Source: an uncultured Prevotella sp.
GTDB lineage: Bacteria > Bacteroidota > Bacteroidia > Bacteroidales > Bacteroidaceae
DNA: 37,558 bases
Direction: 5' to 3'
Assembly: GCA_946402275.1 (NCBI GenBank)
Contig: CAMIVY010000028.1
Coordinates: forward strand, 1 to 37,558
Shown here: piece by piece, positions 8,450 to 16,057 of the stretch
Layout: every line of letters begins with the position of its first letter
Numbering within the stretch: position 1 is the stretch's first letter
Made by a program: the position numbers and the translations under genes
Notes under the pieces: generated by a model
The model's input: the letters and a program-made list of their open reading frames with translations, nothing else
What the model was told of the DNA's origin: nothing
Database searches by the model: none

Positions 8450-8848
8450 ATGAAAGGGTTTATTCTTGACTCCGATACTTGGATTGAATTTTTCCGACAT
8501 CGTGGTGGTGTAGATAAGCATATTGCAGAAACACCTGCTGAACAGATTTTTGCATCTGAAGTAAGCCTTGCCGAACTCACTTATGGAGCTCTTCATAGTT
8601 CCGCTGTAGAAAAGCATCTGCAAGAGCCTAAAGAGATAGAATCGACATTTACGGTATTGCCACTTGGAGATTGGATACGTGATTACGCTGAAATCCGTCA
8701 AAGCCTCACCAAAAAGGGCTTGAGAATAGGCGATTTTGACATTCTCATTGCTGTCACTGCCCGCCATTATGGCTTGACCGTTGTCACGCACAACACCAAA
8801 CACTTTAGCCAAATACCTGGTATTCAATGCGTGGATTGGGTTGAATAG
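8450..8848 (+). CDS. vapC: VapC toxin, PIN-domain ribonuclease
   Basis: 132 residues, typical for VapC. The PIN-domain acidic residues are visible: the first Asp in GFILDSDTWIEFF, a Glu in SEVSLAELTYGA, and the Asp pair in IGDFDILIAVTA. The C-terminus THNTKHFSQIPGIQCVDW is a standard VapC ending. VapC cuts structured RNA such as initiator tRNA or rRNA and halts translation when VapB is lost. It ends 17 bases before the end of the convergent DUF4391 gene. The pair interrupts an otherwise leftward set of defence genes and may stabilise the island as an addiction module. Confidence 0.92.
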   Translation: MKGFILDSDTWIEFFRHRGGVDKHIAETPAEQIFASEVSLAELTYGALHSSAVEKHLQEPKEIESTFTVLPLGDWIRDYAEIRQSLTKKGLRIGDFDILIAVTARHYGLTVVTHNTKHFSQIPGIQCVDWVE

Positions 8849-8865
8849 CAATAGTATATAGTTGT

Positions 8866-9471
8866 TCATTCTGCTAATTCCTTTTTAAGTTTAATAATTT
8901 GCTGGTGCAACTCGTACTTTTTGCGGGTTTGTCTTTCTGTATGTGCCCGTTTTTCAAGCATTTCAATCTGGCGAAGCAACTTTTCTCGCTGCTCGCGTTT
9001 GACAATCTGTTCCTCGATAGATTCTTCTGCTTGCGCATCCAAACCACCAATAACAGCAACGATGTTCTCCCAAACGTCATCGAGTGTTAAACCCGTCAAA
9101 GGTATCTCTGCATCAGAAGCATGTTTCCATTCTGATTGCTGTAGTCGCGTATGGAAGATACAGAACTGAACGTCCTCGTCATATTCTAAGGCAAAGACTA
9201 TCTTTTGAGGGATAAGTTTCTGAAGCAGAAGGATGTTCTTCGTGTCATAGTCCCTTTGCTTGAGCTGTACTTGCAATACATAAAACTCCTTCACCTCCTG
9301 CCCTGGATGTAGTGCTGGTATCTTCGCTGGAGAAAGGTAGGCAACGATAGCCATACGACTGACATCTACATCGAAACGGTCACGCTCTGCCGTTTTGAGA
9401 TTGAACTTCTCAAAAATAGCTTTCTTATAAAGCGGTCTATTGAGGACAGTGGCTTGTGGCAATCCGTACAT
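8866..9471 (-). CDS. DUF4391 domain protein
   Basis: 201 residues. The N-terminal half (LPQATVLNRPLYKKAIFEKF … FDVDVSRMAIVAYLSPAKI) and the middle (ALEYDEDVQFCIFHTRL) fit the DUF4391 family as I remember it. The last 50 residues (EQIVKREQREKLLRQIEMLEKRAHTE…KKYELHQQIIKLKKELAE) form a charged coiled coil. No catalytic motif is obvious. In my recollection DUF4391 genes often sit between a SNF2-like helicase and a type III-like Mod/Res pair, exactly as here, so it is probably an accessory subunit linking them. It lies 18 bases after the helicase stop, clearly in the same transcription unit. Confidence 0.75.
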   Translation of the reverse strand: MYGLPQATVLNRPLYKKAIFEKFNLKTAERDRFDVDVSRMAIVAYLSPAKIPALHPGQEVKEFYVLQVQLKQRDYDTKNILLLQKLIPQKIVFALEYDEDVQFCIFHTRLQQSEWKHASDAEIPLTGLTLDDVWENIVAVIGGLDAQAEESIEEQIVKREQREKLLRQIEMLEKRAHTERQTRKKYELHQQIIKLKKELAE

Positions 9472-9489
9472 AATTCTCTAATTCTCTAA

Positions 9490-12400
9490 TTAACTACGTT
9501 GATTTTCCTTATGCTCGGCAGAACTCATGCGAGCATGGTTCTGCTCTTGCTCAACCGGAAAATTCTTGATGACTAAGAAGCAGATTAATTCAAAATCGTC
9601 GAGGCCCACATAGTGTTCCTCAAACAATTCACCTACAAAGCCCTCCAAGAAACTATCAACATCTGATTCTTCCTTGACGGATATGATAGAATTGATGGCC
9701 TTGCTGAGCAAGTCGGAATACTTACCCATACGCAAACCATCACGCGTTTCCTTGTTGAACTCATGACAGAGTTCTACATCAGGTTTTGAAACCTGTTTGC
9801 AGATAAGTCGCATCTTGTCTAACAGTTCCTTGGGATGCAGATGATCTACCTGCACCTCGCCATCATCACGGATATATACCATGTAGAAGGGATGCAACTG
9901 ATTCTTATGGTCGATGTTGACGCCAGCCGTACGATTCTTCAGTACAAAGATAGTGCCTGCTGGCGTTTGAGCATTACCTCGCACTACTGCATGCAGGCCA
10001 AAGGGCGTATGCTCTACATCATGGTTGGTCTGCATATACTCTAACAGGTCAAGACGGAACTCATTGAGTCCTAAATCCATAATGCTGACACCAGAGTTCA
10101 TCTCTTCCAAATCAACCACATCTTCTTTCAGCCGCTCCAGCTGTTGTTTGCGATACTCCAGGTCATCTTTCTCCTCAGGCGACAACAGGTTGTCATCACC
10201 TGTAGCAGTAAGCACTGTGGCTTTCATACGACTCTCTACCCTGCCCTTCAGATTGATATATTCATCGAGCGTCATGTCTGGCCAGTAGTTCACCAACTGT
10301 ATCTGAGCATTCTTCGATCCGATACGGTCGATACGTCCGAAACGCTGGATGATGCGAACGGGGTTCCAATGGATGTCGTAATTGATCAAGTAGTCGCAAT
10401 CCTGCAGATTCTGACCTTCGCTGATACAGTCGGTGGCTATCAGCACATCGATAGAAGACCCCTCCCGACATCCCCCCATAGGGGAGGAGAAAAGATGCGG
10501 ATAAAGCGTAGCTGCTTCTTTTGAAATGGGAGAAAAGAGGGTGAGCACTTTATTGAAATCGAGTTTTTCTTTCAGTTTGAGCGTGCTTCGAGCTTCAACA
10601 TCACCTGTAACCAGCGCCACATTCAAGCCATACTTCGCTTTGATTTTGTCTGCCAAGCAATCGTAAAGATAGAGAGCGGTATCAGAGAAGGCGGTGAAGA
10701 TGAGAACCTTCTTATTGTCGCCGTTTATTGGATGGGCAAACTTATGCTGCAAGTCAGCAACGAGTTGCTGCAGTTTGCTATCATGCTCAGGCGTGATACT
10801 CTCCAGCATGGTGAGGAGCAAACGGATGATTTCCAAGTCCCCCTTGATTTCACGTTGCCATGAGATGTAGTCCATATCCTCCAAGAGAATACGGTTTTTC
10901 TTCTTACCAATCATGAAGTCCTGCTCATCCTCGTCACCATCTACATCCTCGTAGTCATCAACCAAAACACGTTTGTCTCCACTTTGATAACGCTTTATGG
11001 CATCGAGCGTTTCCTGCATATAGTCGCGAATACGCTCCAAAGTCAAACGGAACGAGTTGACACTCGACTCCAGGCGTTTTAGCAACTGGATGTTCATCAG
11101 TCGTTGAATGCCCTGCTCGCGCTCCTCGATACTCAGGCGGTGACCTGTGGTGCTTTCCTCCTCTTTATATTTATAGAGCTGACTATCCAAAATAAATGCA
11201 GAAGGTGCATAGATGGCCAAACGAAGCGATTGCAACTGCTCGAATATCTCATTATAGTTGATAGCCGTATCAAGGTCTGTCAAATGTGGCTGACGAGAGA
11301 TGGGCTTCAAACGCTCAGGGAAAGTACCAATGTCTGTTGTGTCATAATACTGTTGGATATGCTTGCGACTACGAGCAATGGTTACTGCATCCAAGAGTTT
11401 AAAGAAATCGAAACTGAGCATTCTCAGCAGGCGCTCTGTTGTGCGCTCTTCGGGTGAGAAGTTTGACCAAATATTATAGGCAGCTTGTGCTTGGCGGAAA
11501 ACATCGTCAATACCACGCTCGGTGGGTAACAACTCGTTGAAGGCATCAGCCTTTCCCTCGTAAGCCAACTGCAATTGGTTCTTCAAATCGTTGAAACGAT
11601 TGTTGACGGGTGTAGCCGAAAGCATCAGTACTTTGGTCTTTACACCCGCACGGATCACCTTGTTCATCAGTCGCAGGTAGCGATTTTCACGAGGGTTCTC
11701 ACCATTCTCATCGGTGCTTACCTTGCCGCCATTGCGGAAGTTATGGCTCTCATCAATCACCACCAAGTCGTAGTTTCCCCAATTCACCCGTTCCAAGTCA
11801 AGGTCGTTGCTATAGCCGCTTTCACGACTGAGGTCAGTATGATAGAGCACGTCGTAATTCAAGCGGTCTTTCGCCAACGGGTTGTTGACGTAGTTCTGGC
11901 GATAGGTGTTCCAGTTCTCATACAACTTCTTGGGGCAAAGCACTAATACGGTGCGGTTGCGACTCTCAAAATACTTGATAACGCTGAGCGCAGTAAATGT
12001 TTTACCCAAACCTACACTATCAGCTAGAATACAACCATTATATTTCTCCAGCTTATTGATGATTGCCAAGGCTGCATCACGCTGGAAGTTGTAGAGTTTG
12101 TTCCAGATGGCAGAGTTCTTGAAACCTGTTGCCTCCTTAGGTAGTTCGTCCTCGCTGATGTCCTCCAAAAACTCGTTGAAGATGTTATAGAGCGCCACAA
12201 AATACAAAAACTCTGGCGCATTCTCCCTATAGGCATTGCTGATGCTGTCTATCACCTCTTCGGTTACCACCTGCAGGCGACCGCTGTCATTCCATAGCTG
12301 ATTGAACAGGTCGATAAAACCTTGTGATGTCGGAGCCTCAAACTTGTTTATCATTGTATAGGCATTATTGCCTTTCTCACAGCCAAGTTCGACGGTTGTA

Positions 12401-12819
12401 AAACCATTAATAGGATAATAACTTACTTCATCCAAGTTAATAAGCCCATTCATCTGCTCGTTGGTACGATTCGATTTGAAGCAAACCTTCTGCCTAATCC
12501 ACTCTGCACACTCACGGGCTATGGCTTTCTGTGTGAGTTCGTTGCGCAGTTTCACTTCAAACTCCGAGCCATAGAGTGTACGTTCTCTATCTAAGCGAGG
12601 AATATAGAATTCACGTTGCTGTTTGGGCGTCTTGTCAGTAGTAAAAGTGGGTGAGGTAAAGATGAAACGCAGTTCCTTGATGTCTTTGAGCACTTCCTTC
12701 AGTTCCTGAAAGGCATAGATGGAGAAACAAGAGGCCGCTATAGACAGTCGGCTCCCTGCTTTTATTTGCTGCATCAAGTCATCACGCAGCGTCTTACCAA
12801 TGTTGTTAATCAGCTCCAT
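9490..12819 (-). CDS. PLD-like/SNF2-family helicase of a restriction-type defence island
   Basis: 1109 residues. An N-terminal region (about 1-130; RLSIAASCFSIYAFQELKEVL) resembles the phospholipase-D-like module found on such helicases, though no complete HKD motif is visible. The SF2/SNF2 motor follows: Walker A ILADSVGLGKT (267-274), DEAH-type box VIDESHN (356-359), motif III MLSATPVNN, and motifs V-VI LIATDCISEGQNLQ and IIQRFGRIDRIG. It is an ATP-dependent DNA translocase, probably acting with the downstream DUF4391, Mod and Res proteins. Just before motif V (about residues 778-787) the coding DNA contains a C/G-rich hairpin like intergenic elements elsewhere in the window, apparently an in-frame insertion. 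A roughly 380-nt structured RNA precedes the ATG. Confidence 0.88.
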   Translation of the reverse strand: MELINNIGKTLRDDLMQQIKAGSRLSIAASCFSIYAFQELKEVLKDIKELRFIFTSPTFTTDKTPKQQREFYIPRLDRERTLYGSEFEVKLRNELTQKAIARECAEWIRQKVCFKSNRTNEQMNGLINLDEVSYYPINGFTTVELGCEKGNNAYTMINKFEAPTSQGFIDLFNQLWNDSGRLQVVTEEVIDSISNAYRENAPEFLYFVALYNIFNEFLEDISEDELPKEATGFKNSAIWNKLYNFQRDAALAIINKLEKYNGCILADSVGLGKTFTALSVIKYFESRNRTVLVLCPKKLYENWNTYRQNYVNNPLAKDRLNYDVLYHTDLSRESGYSNDLDLERVNWGNYDLVVIDESHNFRNGGKVSTDENGENPRENRYLRLMNKVIRAGVKTKVLMLSATPVNNRFNDLKNQLQLAYEGKADAFNELLPTERGIDDVFRQAQAAYNIWSNFSPEERTTERLLRMLSFDFFKLLDAVTIARSRKHIQQYYDTTDIGTFPERLKPISRQPHLTDLDTAINYNEIFEQLQSLRLAIYAPSAFILDSQLYKYKEEESTTGHRLSIEEREQGIQRLMNIQLLKRLESSVNSFRLTLERIRDYMQETLDAIKRYQSGDKRVLVDDYEDVDGDEDEQDFMIGKKKNRILLEDMDYISWQREIKGDLEIIRLLLTMLESITPEHDSKLQQLVADLQHKFAHPINGDNKKVLIFTAFSDTALYLYDCLADKIKAKYGLNVALVTGDVEARSTLKLKEKLDFNKVLTLFSPISKEAATLYPHLFSSPMGGCREGSSIDVLIATDCISEGQNLQDCDYLINYDIHWNPVRIIQRFGRIDRIGSKNAQIQLVNYWPDMTLDEYINLKGRVESRMKATVLTATGDDNLLSPEEKDDLEYRKQQLERLKEDVVDLEEMNSGVSIMDLGLNEFRLDLLEYMQTNHDVEHTPFGLHAVVRGNAQTPAGTIFVLKNRTAGVNIDHKNQLHPFYMVYIRDDGEVQVDHLHPKELLDKMRLICKQVSKPDVELCHEFNKETRDGLRMGKYSDLLSKAINSIISVKEESDVDSFLEGFVGELFEEHYVGLDDFELICFLVIKNFPVEQEQNHARMSSAEHKENQRS
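10459..10489. repeat. GC-rich hairpin element inside the helicase gene
   Basis: cccctcccgacatcccc is followed by ccataggggaggag, so TCCCC-ccata-GGGGA and the flanking CCTCC/GGAGG can pair. The base composition is unlike the surrounding gene. It encodes the local sequence SSPMGGCREGS. A related CCCCT-rich palindrome occurs between genes at 36623-36702. Confidence 0.6.
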
Positions 12820-12835
12820 CCGTATTGTTTTAGGA

Positions 12836-13215
12836 GCATACAGACTATATCTTCAGGCTTGCTTACAGGTAAACACCAAGAGACCTCAGGACACAAAAGA
12901 AGCGCGAGTCATGGCTCTTCTCTCGTATCGTGAGGTCCTCGGATGTACCTGAAATGCTAAGATATAAGTCATGCCCGCGCTATACGCACGGGCACCGGCT
13001 GACTTACCCAAAGCATTTCATCGTTGAAATTTCCGAGGTTTCACGATACTCTGAATAAATAGCTGATGCTATTATTTACCCACAAAAATCATACCGCCAC
13101 CCTGCGCTCAGAGTCCTGAGGCTGTTTTCTTGCGTCCTTTCAGTTCTTCGACGAGCGAAGCGACATGATCGAGCGGTAAGCGAGCATAGCTCGAGCGACA
13201 GCCATCGGCAGTACT
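12836..13215 (-). ncRNA. Structured leader or ncRNA upstream of the helicase, family unknown
   Basis: Read on the minus strand this is about 380 nt without a gene, ending about 17 nt before the helicase ATG. Strong nested pairings: CCTCAGGAC 12884-12892 with 13113-13121 (9 bp); GTATCGTGA 12925-12933 with 13041-13049 (9 bp); CCTCGGA 12937-12943 with 13032-13038 (7 bp); TGAAATGCT 12950-12958 with 13012-13020 (9 bp); TAAGTC 12965-12970 with 13001-13006 (6 bp); TGCCCG 12972-12977 with 12989-12994 (6 bp). Side hairpins: AATAGC-tgat-GCTATT (13058-13073) and CGAGC-ata-GCTCG (13181-13193). I saw no RNase P, tmRNA, SRP or riboswitch signature. It could be a long 5' UTR or a separate RNA; there is no terminator between it and the gene. 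Confidence 0.6.
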
Positions 13216-13221
13216 TGAATG

Positions 13222-13229
13222 CAAAGATA
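13222..13229 (-). promoter_or_regulatory. -7 element for the structured RNA / helicase transcript
   Basis: TATCTTTG on the minus strand, about 7 nt before the predicted RNA start. The -33 element is only a partial match (TTGC). Its position right at the edge of the folded region supports leftward transcription. Confidence 0.55.
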
Positions 13230-13265
13230 CAAAGTTTTTCGAATTATAGCAAGATTTTGGTCAAA

Positions 13266-13301
13266 AAAACAGCAAAAAGTAACAAAGTAACAAATAACAA
13301 A
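13266..13301 (+). repeat. 36-bp direct repeat, copy 1 (GTAACAAA family)
   Basis: Identical over 36 bases to 13846-13881. The core is built of AAAGTAAC and AAATAAC-like units of 7-8 bases. It lies just upstream of the helicase leader promoter. Confidence 0.9.
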
Positions 13302-13355
13302 ATAACGTTTCGTATTTTATTTTCTCCTTTATGATGTTTTTTTGAAGAAAATCAT

Positions 13356-13363
13356 TATATTTG
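13356..13363 (+). promoter_or_regulatory. Possible -7 element before the 18-codon frame
   Basis: TATATTTG matches TAnnTTTG, 23 bases before the ATG at 13387. The nearest TTTG upstream (13341-13344) is too close, so the -33 element is missing or divergent. Confidence 0.35.
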
Positions 13364-13386
13364 CACCAACAAAAGCTATTGAAACT

Positions 13387-13443
13387 ATGGATATCAACAA
13401 GCATGGGGAAATGGACATTTGGACGTGGACGTTTGGACGTTAA
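13387..13443 (+). CDS. Possible 18-residue peptide MDINKHGEMDIWTWTFGR
   Basis: A short frame with ATG at 13387 and TAA at 13441, following a -7-like box. The second half of the DNA is made of GGACATTT, GGACGT, GGACGTTT and GGACGT, so the WTWTFGR end reflects a repeat. Two close Trp codons resemble a leader peptide, but trpS is on the other strand and no downstream plus-strand gene depends on it. It may be a translated repeat with no function. Confidence 0.2.
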   Translation: MDINKHGEMDIWTWTFGR

Positions 13444-13660
13444 GCAAAAATTTTTTTCTGCGTCGAGAAATAGGGTAAAAACAGGAAATGTAAAGAATTA
13501 ATTGTTAATATATTTAAAGAAATCACGAGGGACAGGTCAACTGATACAACTCCTTAGCGTGAATCAAAGTCTCTGTCCCCCTGATTGTGATATAATGTGA
13601 AAATGCTACACAGAGCTGAAATTTCAGCCCTGTAACTTTCTCCCACGCAGATTGCGATTT

Positions 13661-13692
13661 TGTTACTTTGTTATTTGTTACTTTGTTATTTT
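13661..13692 (-). repeat. Inverted partial copy of the GTAACAAA repeat
   Basis: TTATTTGTTACTTTGTTA (13671-13688) is the reverse complement of the core of the 36-bp repeats at 13266 and 13846. It is preceded by a further TGTTACTTTG unit and followed by a T run. Confidence 0.75.
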
Positions 13693-13845
13693 TTCCCATT
13701 TTTTTTGTTCCCGGACAGAGGAAAAATGGAGGGGGAAGAAAGGAGAATAGGAAATCATTATATATAATTATATAATATATATCTTATTAATTTTATATAT
13801 ATTATAATATATATAAAATCATTAGTCCACTCTTTGCGCAAATTG

Positions 13846-13881
13846 AAAACAGCAAAAAGTAACAAAGTAACAAATAACAAA
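13846..13881 (+). repeat. 36-bp direct repeat, copy 2 (GTAACAAA family)
   Basis: Exact match to 13266-13301. The two copies bound a 544-bp segment, as a mobile-element remnant or a recombination product might. After copy 2 the sequence AACTTTTTGCTGTT folds back on the repeat's own AACAGCAAAAAGT start. Confidence 0.9.
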
Positions 13882-13975
13882 TAACTTTTTGCTGTTTCCC
13901 TAAAAGACCGAATGATTTATTTGCATTTTAAAGGCGAAAATTAGGCTTCAAAAAGTATGTTTTTTCGGGATTTTA

Positions 13976-14007
13976 TTTGCAAGACCTTTGAAAATTTCGT
14001 ACCTTTG
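13976..14007 (+). promoter_or_regulatory. Promoter with no obvious gene
   Basis: TTTG (13976-13979), 20 bases, then TACCTTTG (14000-14007). This is a complete Bacteroidetes promoter on the plus strand, but no gene longer than 14 codons follows. Confidence 0.5.
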
Positions 14008-14013
14008 CATTGT

Positions 14014-14090
14014 CAATAGGAACGATGGATTTTGAGCGCAGGGCACCAAAAATTTGTTTTCAGGCCTGACAAAATTTTCTGCCTGCCCAG
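14014..14090 (+). ncRNA. Possible small RNA or mini-gene behind an orphan promoter
   Basis: The predicted transcript starts about 14014. It contains a 14-codon frame (MDFERRAPKICFQA, 14025-14069). GGGCA at 14041-14045 can pair with TGCCC at 14084-14088, and the inner AAAATTTGT with ACAAAATTTT. No U-run terminator follows on this strand, only an A run. The evidence is the promoter and the fold; function unknown. Confidence 0.25.
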
Positions 14091-14104
14091 AGCGTAAAAA
14101 AAAT

Positions 14105-14146
14105 AATAAACAATAGCCAATAAACAATAAACTATAAACGATAAAC
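14105..14146. repeat. Heptamer tandem array, unit AATAAAC, six copies
   Basis: AATAAAC, AATAGCC, AATAAAC, AATAAAC, TATAAAC and GATAAAC in perfect 7-bp register, with AACAATA following. The same family occurs after nfeD at 17227-17268. Confidence 0.88.
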
Positions 14147-14254
14147 AACAATAAAAAAAAATGACAAACACGAGAACCTGAGAAGGGACTAAGCAAACCG
14201 AGAGGCAAGCAACGAATTAAAATCAAGAGGAGACAAGGAGGGATGGGCATGCTA

Positions 14255-14298
14255 CGAAAAAAGAAAAGGGACCACATCTAGACAGACGCAATCCCCTT
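14255..14298 (-). terminator. Likely terminator of trpS
   Basis: On the minus strand AAGGGGA (14298-14292) can pair with TCCCTTTT (14271-14264, one G-U), followed by a T-rich run (to 14255). It lies about 22 bases after the trpS stop codon. The loop is long, so confidence is moderate. Confidence 0.5.
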
Positions 14299-14320
14299 GG
14301 AGTATTTAACGATTCGCGGG

Positions 14321-15412
14321 TTACTTCTGGCGGAAGGCCTCAGCCTGCGAGCGAATCAGCTCTTCGTCGTCGAAATAGTTGATTTTCATAGCCTGGCGCA
14401 CCTCACTCATGGTCTGTGCAGCGGTCTCACGGGCCTTCTCGGTGCCTCGGCGCAGGATGTTGTAGATCTCGGGAATGTCCTGCTCGAACTCATGGCGACG
14501 CTGACGCATGGGCTCCAGGAACTCGTTGAGTATCTGGTTGAGGAACTTCTTGCACTTCATATCGCCCAAGCCACCACGACGGTAGTGGTCTTTCAGCTCG
14601 TCCAGATTCTGGTATTCAGGCCAGTACTGTGCAAAGTGCTCTGGACGCGAGAAGGCATCGAGATAGGTGAACACGGCGTTGCCCTCCACATGACCAGGGT
14701 CGTTCAGATTGATGTGGGTGGGGTCGGTGTACATCGACCGTACCTTCTGCCATACGGTATCCGCGTCATCAGAGAGATAGATGCAGTTGCCCAGCGACTT
14801 GGACATCTTCTCCTTGCCATCGGTGCCAGGCAGACGACGCGCTGTGGCATTCTCAGGCAGCATGATATTGGGCTCGACCAACACGGGAGCATAAATCTGG
14901 TTGAAGCGGCGCACCAGTTCGCGCGTCACTTCAAGCATAGGCTCCTGGTCCTCGCCGGCAGGTACGGTGGTTGCCTTGAACAGGGTGATGTCGGCAGCCT
15001 GTGACACCGGGTAGCAGAAGAAACCCAAGGGGATGCTCTCGCCCTCGAAGCCACGCATCTTAACCTCTGTCTTCACCGTAGGATTGCGCTGTACACGCGA
15101 AACGGAGACGAGGTTCATAAGATAGGTGGTCAACTCAGCCAACTCAGGAATCTGGCTCTGGATGAACAGCACGCACTTCTCGGGGTCGAGGCCGGCAGCC
15201 AGATAGTCGAGGGCTACGTTGACGATGCTCTGGCGAATCTTCTCCGGATTGTCGGCATTATCAGTCAAAGCCTGCACATCGGCCATGAATACGAACATCT
15301 TGTCATAGTCGCCTGCGTTCTGTAACTCTACGCGACGACGCAGTGAACCGATATAATGTCCCAAGTGGAGCTTGCCCGTAGGACGGTCACCTGTCAGTAT
15401 AATTTTTCCCAT
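14321..15412 (-). CDS. trpS: Tryptophanyl-tRNA synthetase
   Basis: 363 residues, class Ic aminoacyl-tRNA synthetase that charges tRNA-Trp in the cytoplasm. The HIGH-type signature is [12 protein letters not shown] (HLGH at 16-19) and the KMSKS loop is [11 protein letters not shown] (about residue 200). It is slightly longer than the usual 330-340 residues because of the charged C-terminal part ([21 protein letters not shown]). The ATG at 15412 gives the expected [13 protein letters not shown] start. It begins 16 bases after the stop of the secreted-protein gene on the same strand, so both are probably expressed from the promoter at 16042-16049. A possible intrinsic terminator follows. Confidence 0.96.
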   Translation of the reverse strand: MGKIILTGDRPTGKLHLGHYIGSLRRRVELQNAGDYDKMFVFMADVQALTDNADNPEKIRQSIVNVALDYLAAGLDPEKCVLFIQSQIPELAELTTYLMNLVSVSRVQRNPTVKTEVKMRGFEGESIPLGFFCYPVSQAADITLFKATTVPAGEDQEPMLEVTRELVRRFNQIYAPVLVEPNIMLPENATARRLPGTDGKEKMSKSLGNCIYLSDDADTVWQKVRSMYTDPTHINLNDPGHVEGNAVFTYLDAFSRPEHFAQYWPEYQNLDELKDHYRRGGLGDMKCKKFLNQILNEFLEPMRQRRHEFEQDIPEIYNILRRGTEKARETAAQTMSEVRQAMKINYFDDEELIRSQAEAFRQK

Positions 15413-15428
15413 TTTTCGTTATATTATA

Positions 15429-16019
15429 TTATTTTACTCTTGTCAGTTTGAAAGGCTTTCCTTTTTCCAGCTGGCCGGTGAGATACTTGCCGTCCTGGCT
15501 GATGAACATGGTATCCTTCTCGTTGTCCTTATCGGCCATGATAACCATGTTGTCCTTGACGATATAGGTGCCTTTCTGCGATGAGGGAGCCACAGCCAGA
15601 GCAGCCTTCATGGCCTTGCGCTTCAGCCAGCCGTAACCGGCAACTTTCAAGGCATCGTCACTGACTTTCGTATCTTGCTTTAGCACGACATTCTTATCGT
15701 CCTTGAACTCGACAGTAATCGCCATCTTCATGCCTTTCTTCAGAATCTCCATGTCGGCCAGCTTCTTCTTAATTTCAGCATCCAGCTTTGCGACTTCCTC
15801 ATCAGTCAGTTTGCGGCCTTTCTTTTTCTCGGCCTTGGCAATAAACTTACCACGGGCCTCGGCTACTTTCTTGTCCACATCCTTAGTCGCCTCGTTCATC
15901 ATGCCAGCTAAGACATTGGGATGATGATAGGTACGGCCGGCAAGGCTTGTCTGAGCACTTACCGACACGCTAGCTGTCACCAGAAGGACCACCAAAAGGC
16001 CGAAAAGCCGTCTTCTCAT
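15429..16019 (-). CDS. Secreted protein of unknown function, lipocalin-like C-terminus
   Basis: 196 residues from the ATG at 16019. A signal peptide is clear: MRRRLFGLLVVLLVTASVSV followed by SAQ. The middle (about residues 35-85) is a Lys/Glu/Ala-rich helix (AEARGKFIAKAEKKKGRKLT…). The C-terminal 70 residues have alternating beta-strand patterns (MAITVEFKDDKNVVLKQDTK, KGTYIVKDNMVIMADKDNE) ending in KPFKLTRVK, which looks like a small lipocalin-type barrel. The frame stays open upstream to 16121, but the -7 box lies at 16042-16049, so the upstream in-frame ATG at 16040 would be at or before the transcript start. Family not recognised. It leads an operon with trpS. Confidence 0.75.
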   Translation of the reverse strand: MRRRLFGLLVVLLVTASVSVSAQTSLAGRTYHHPNVLAGMMNEATKDVDKKVAEARGKFIAKAEKKKGRKLTDEEVAKLDAEIKKKLADMEILKKGMKMAITVEFKDDKNVVLKQDTKVSDDALKVAGYGWLKRKAMKAALAVAPSSQKGTYIVKDNMVIMADKDNEKDTMFISQDGKYLTGQLEKGKPFKLTRVK

Positions 16020-16041
16020 ATCTTTCCTTATAAATTGCATG

Positions 16042-16049
16042 CAAAGGTA
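16042..16049 (-). promoter_or_regulatory. -7 element of the secreted protein-trpS operon
   Basis: TACCTTTG on the minus strand, 22 bases before the chosen ATG (16019). No good TTTG is found at 19-20 bases. This box decides the start codon of the downstream gene. Confidence 0.6.
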
Positions 16050-16057
16050 GTGATTTT

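Larger units (their letters stand above)
13230..14250. other. AT-rich, gene-poor region with repeats
   Basis: No convincing protein gene of normal size. A minus-strand frame at 13948-14277 is low-complexity and covers a heptamer array, so I reject it. Contents: 36-bp direct repeats (13266, 13846) with an inverted partial copy (about 13671), two mini-frames (13387, 14025), a hairpin pairing GGGACAG (13529-13535) with CTGTCCC (13573-13579) plus AATCA/TGATT (13521/13582), the palindrome GCTGAAATTTCAGC (13615-13628, flanked by ACAG/CTGT), and an almost pure A/T stretch around 13759-13818. It may be the remains of a mobile element. Confidence 0.55.

Noticed and set aside
12836..13215. RNase P RNA, tmRNA or retron RNA
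   Set aside because: The conserved RNase P and tmRNA segments are missing and no reverse transcriptase is nearby.
13387..13443. Trp attenuation leader for trpS
   Set aside because: The peptide is on the plus strand, whereas trpS is transcribed leftward from about 16 kb.
13266..13881. CRISPR array
   Set aside because: Only two direct copies and one inverted partial copy, with no regular spacers and no cas genes.
13948..14277. 109-codon minus-strand frame with a hydrophobic middle
   Set aside because: Its hydrophobic part is only the translation of the AATAAAC heptamer array and A-rich flanks.
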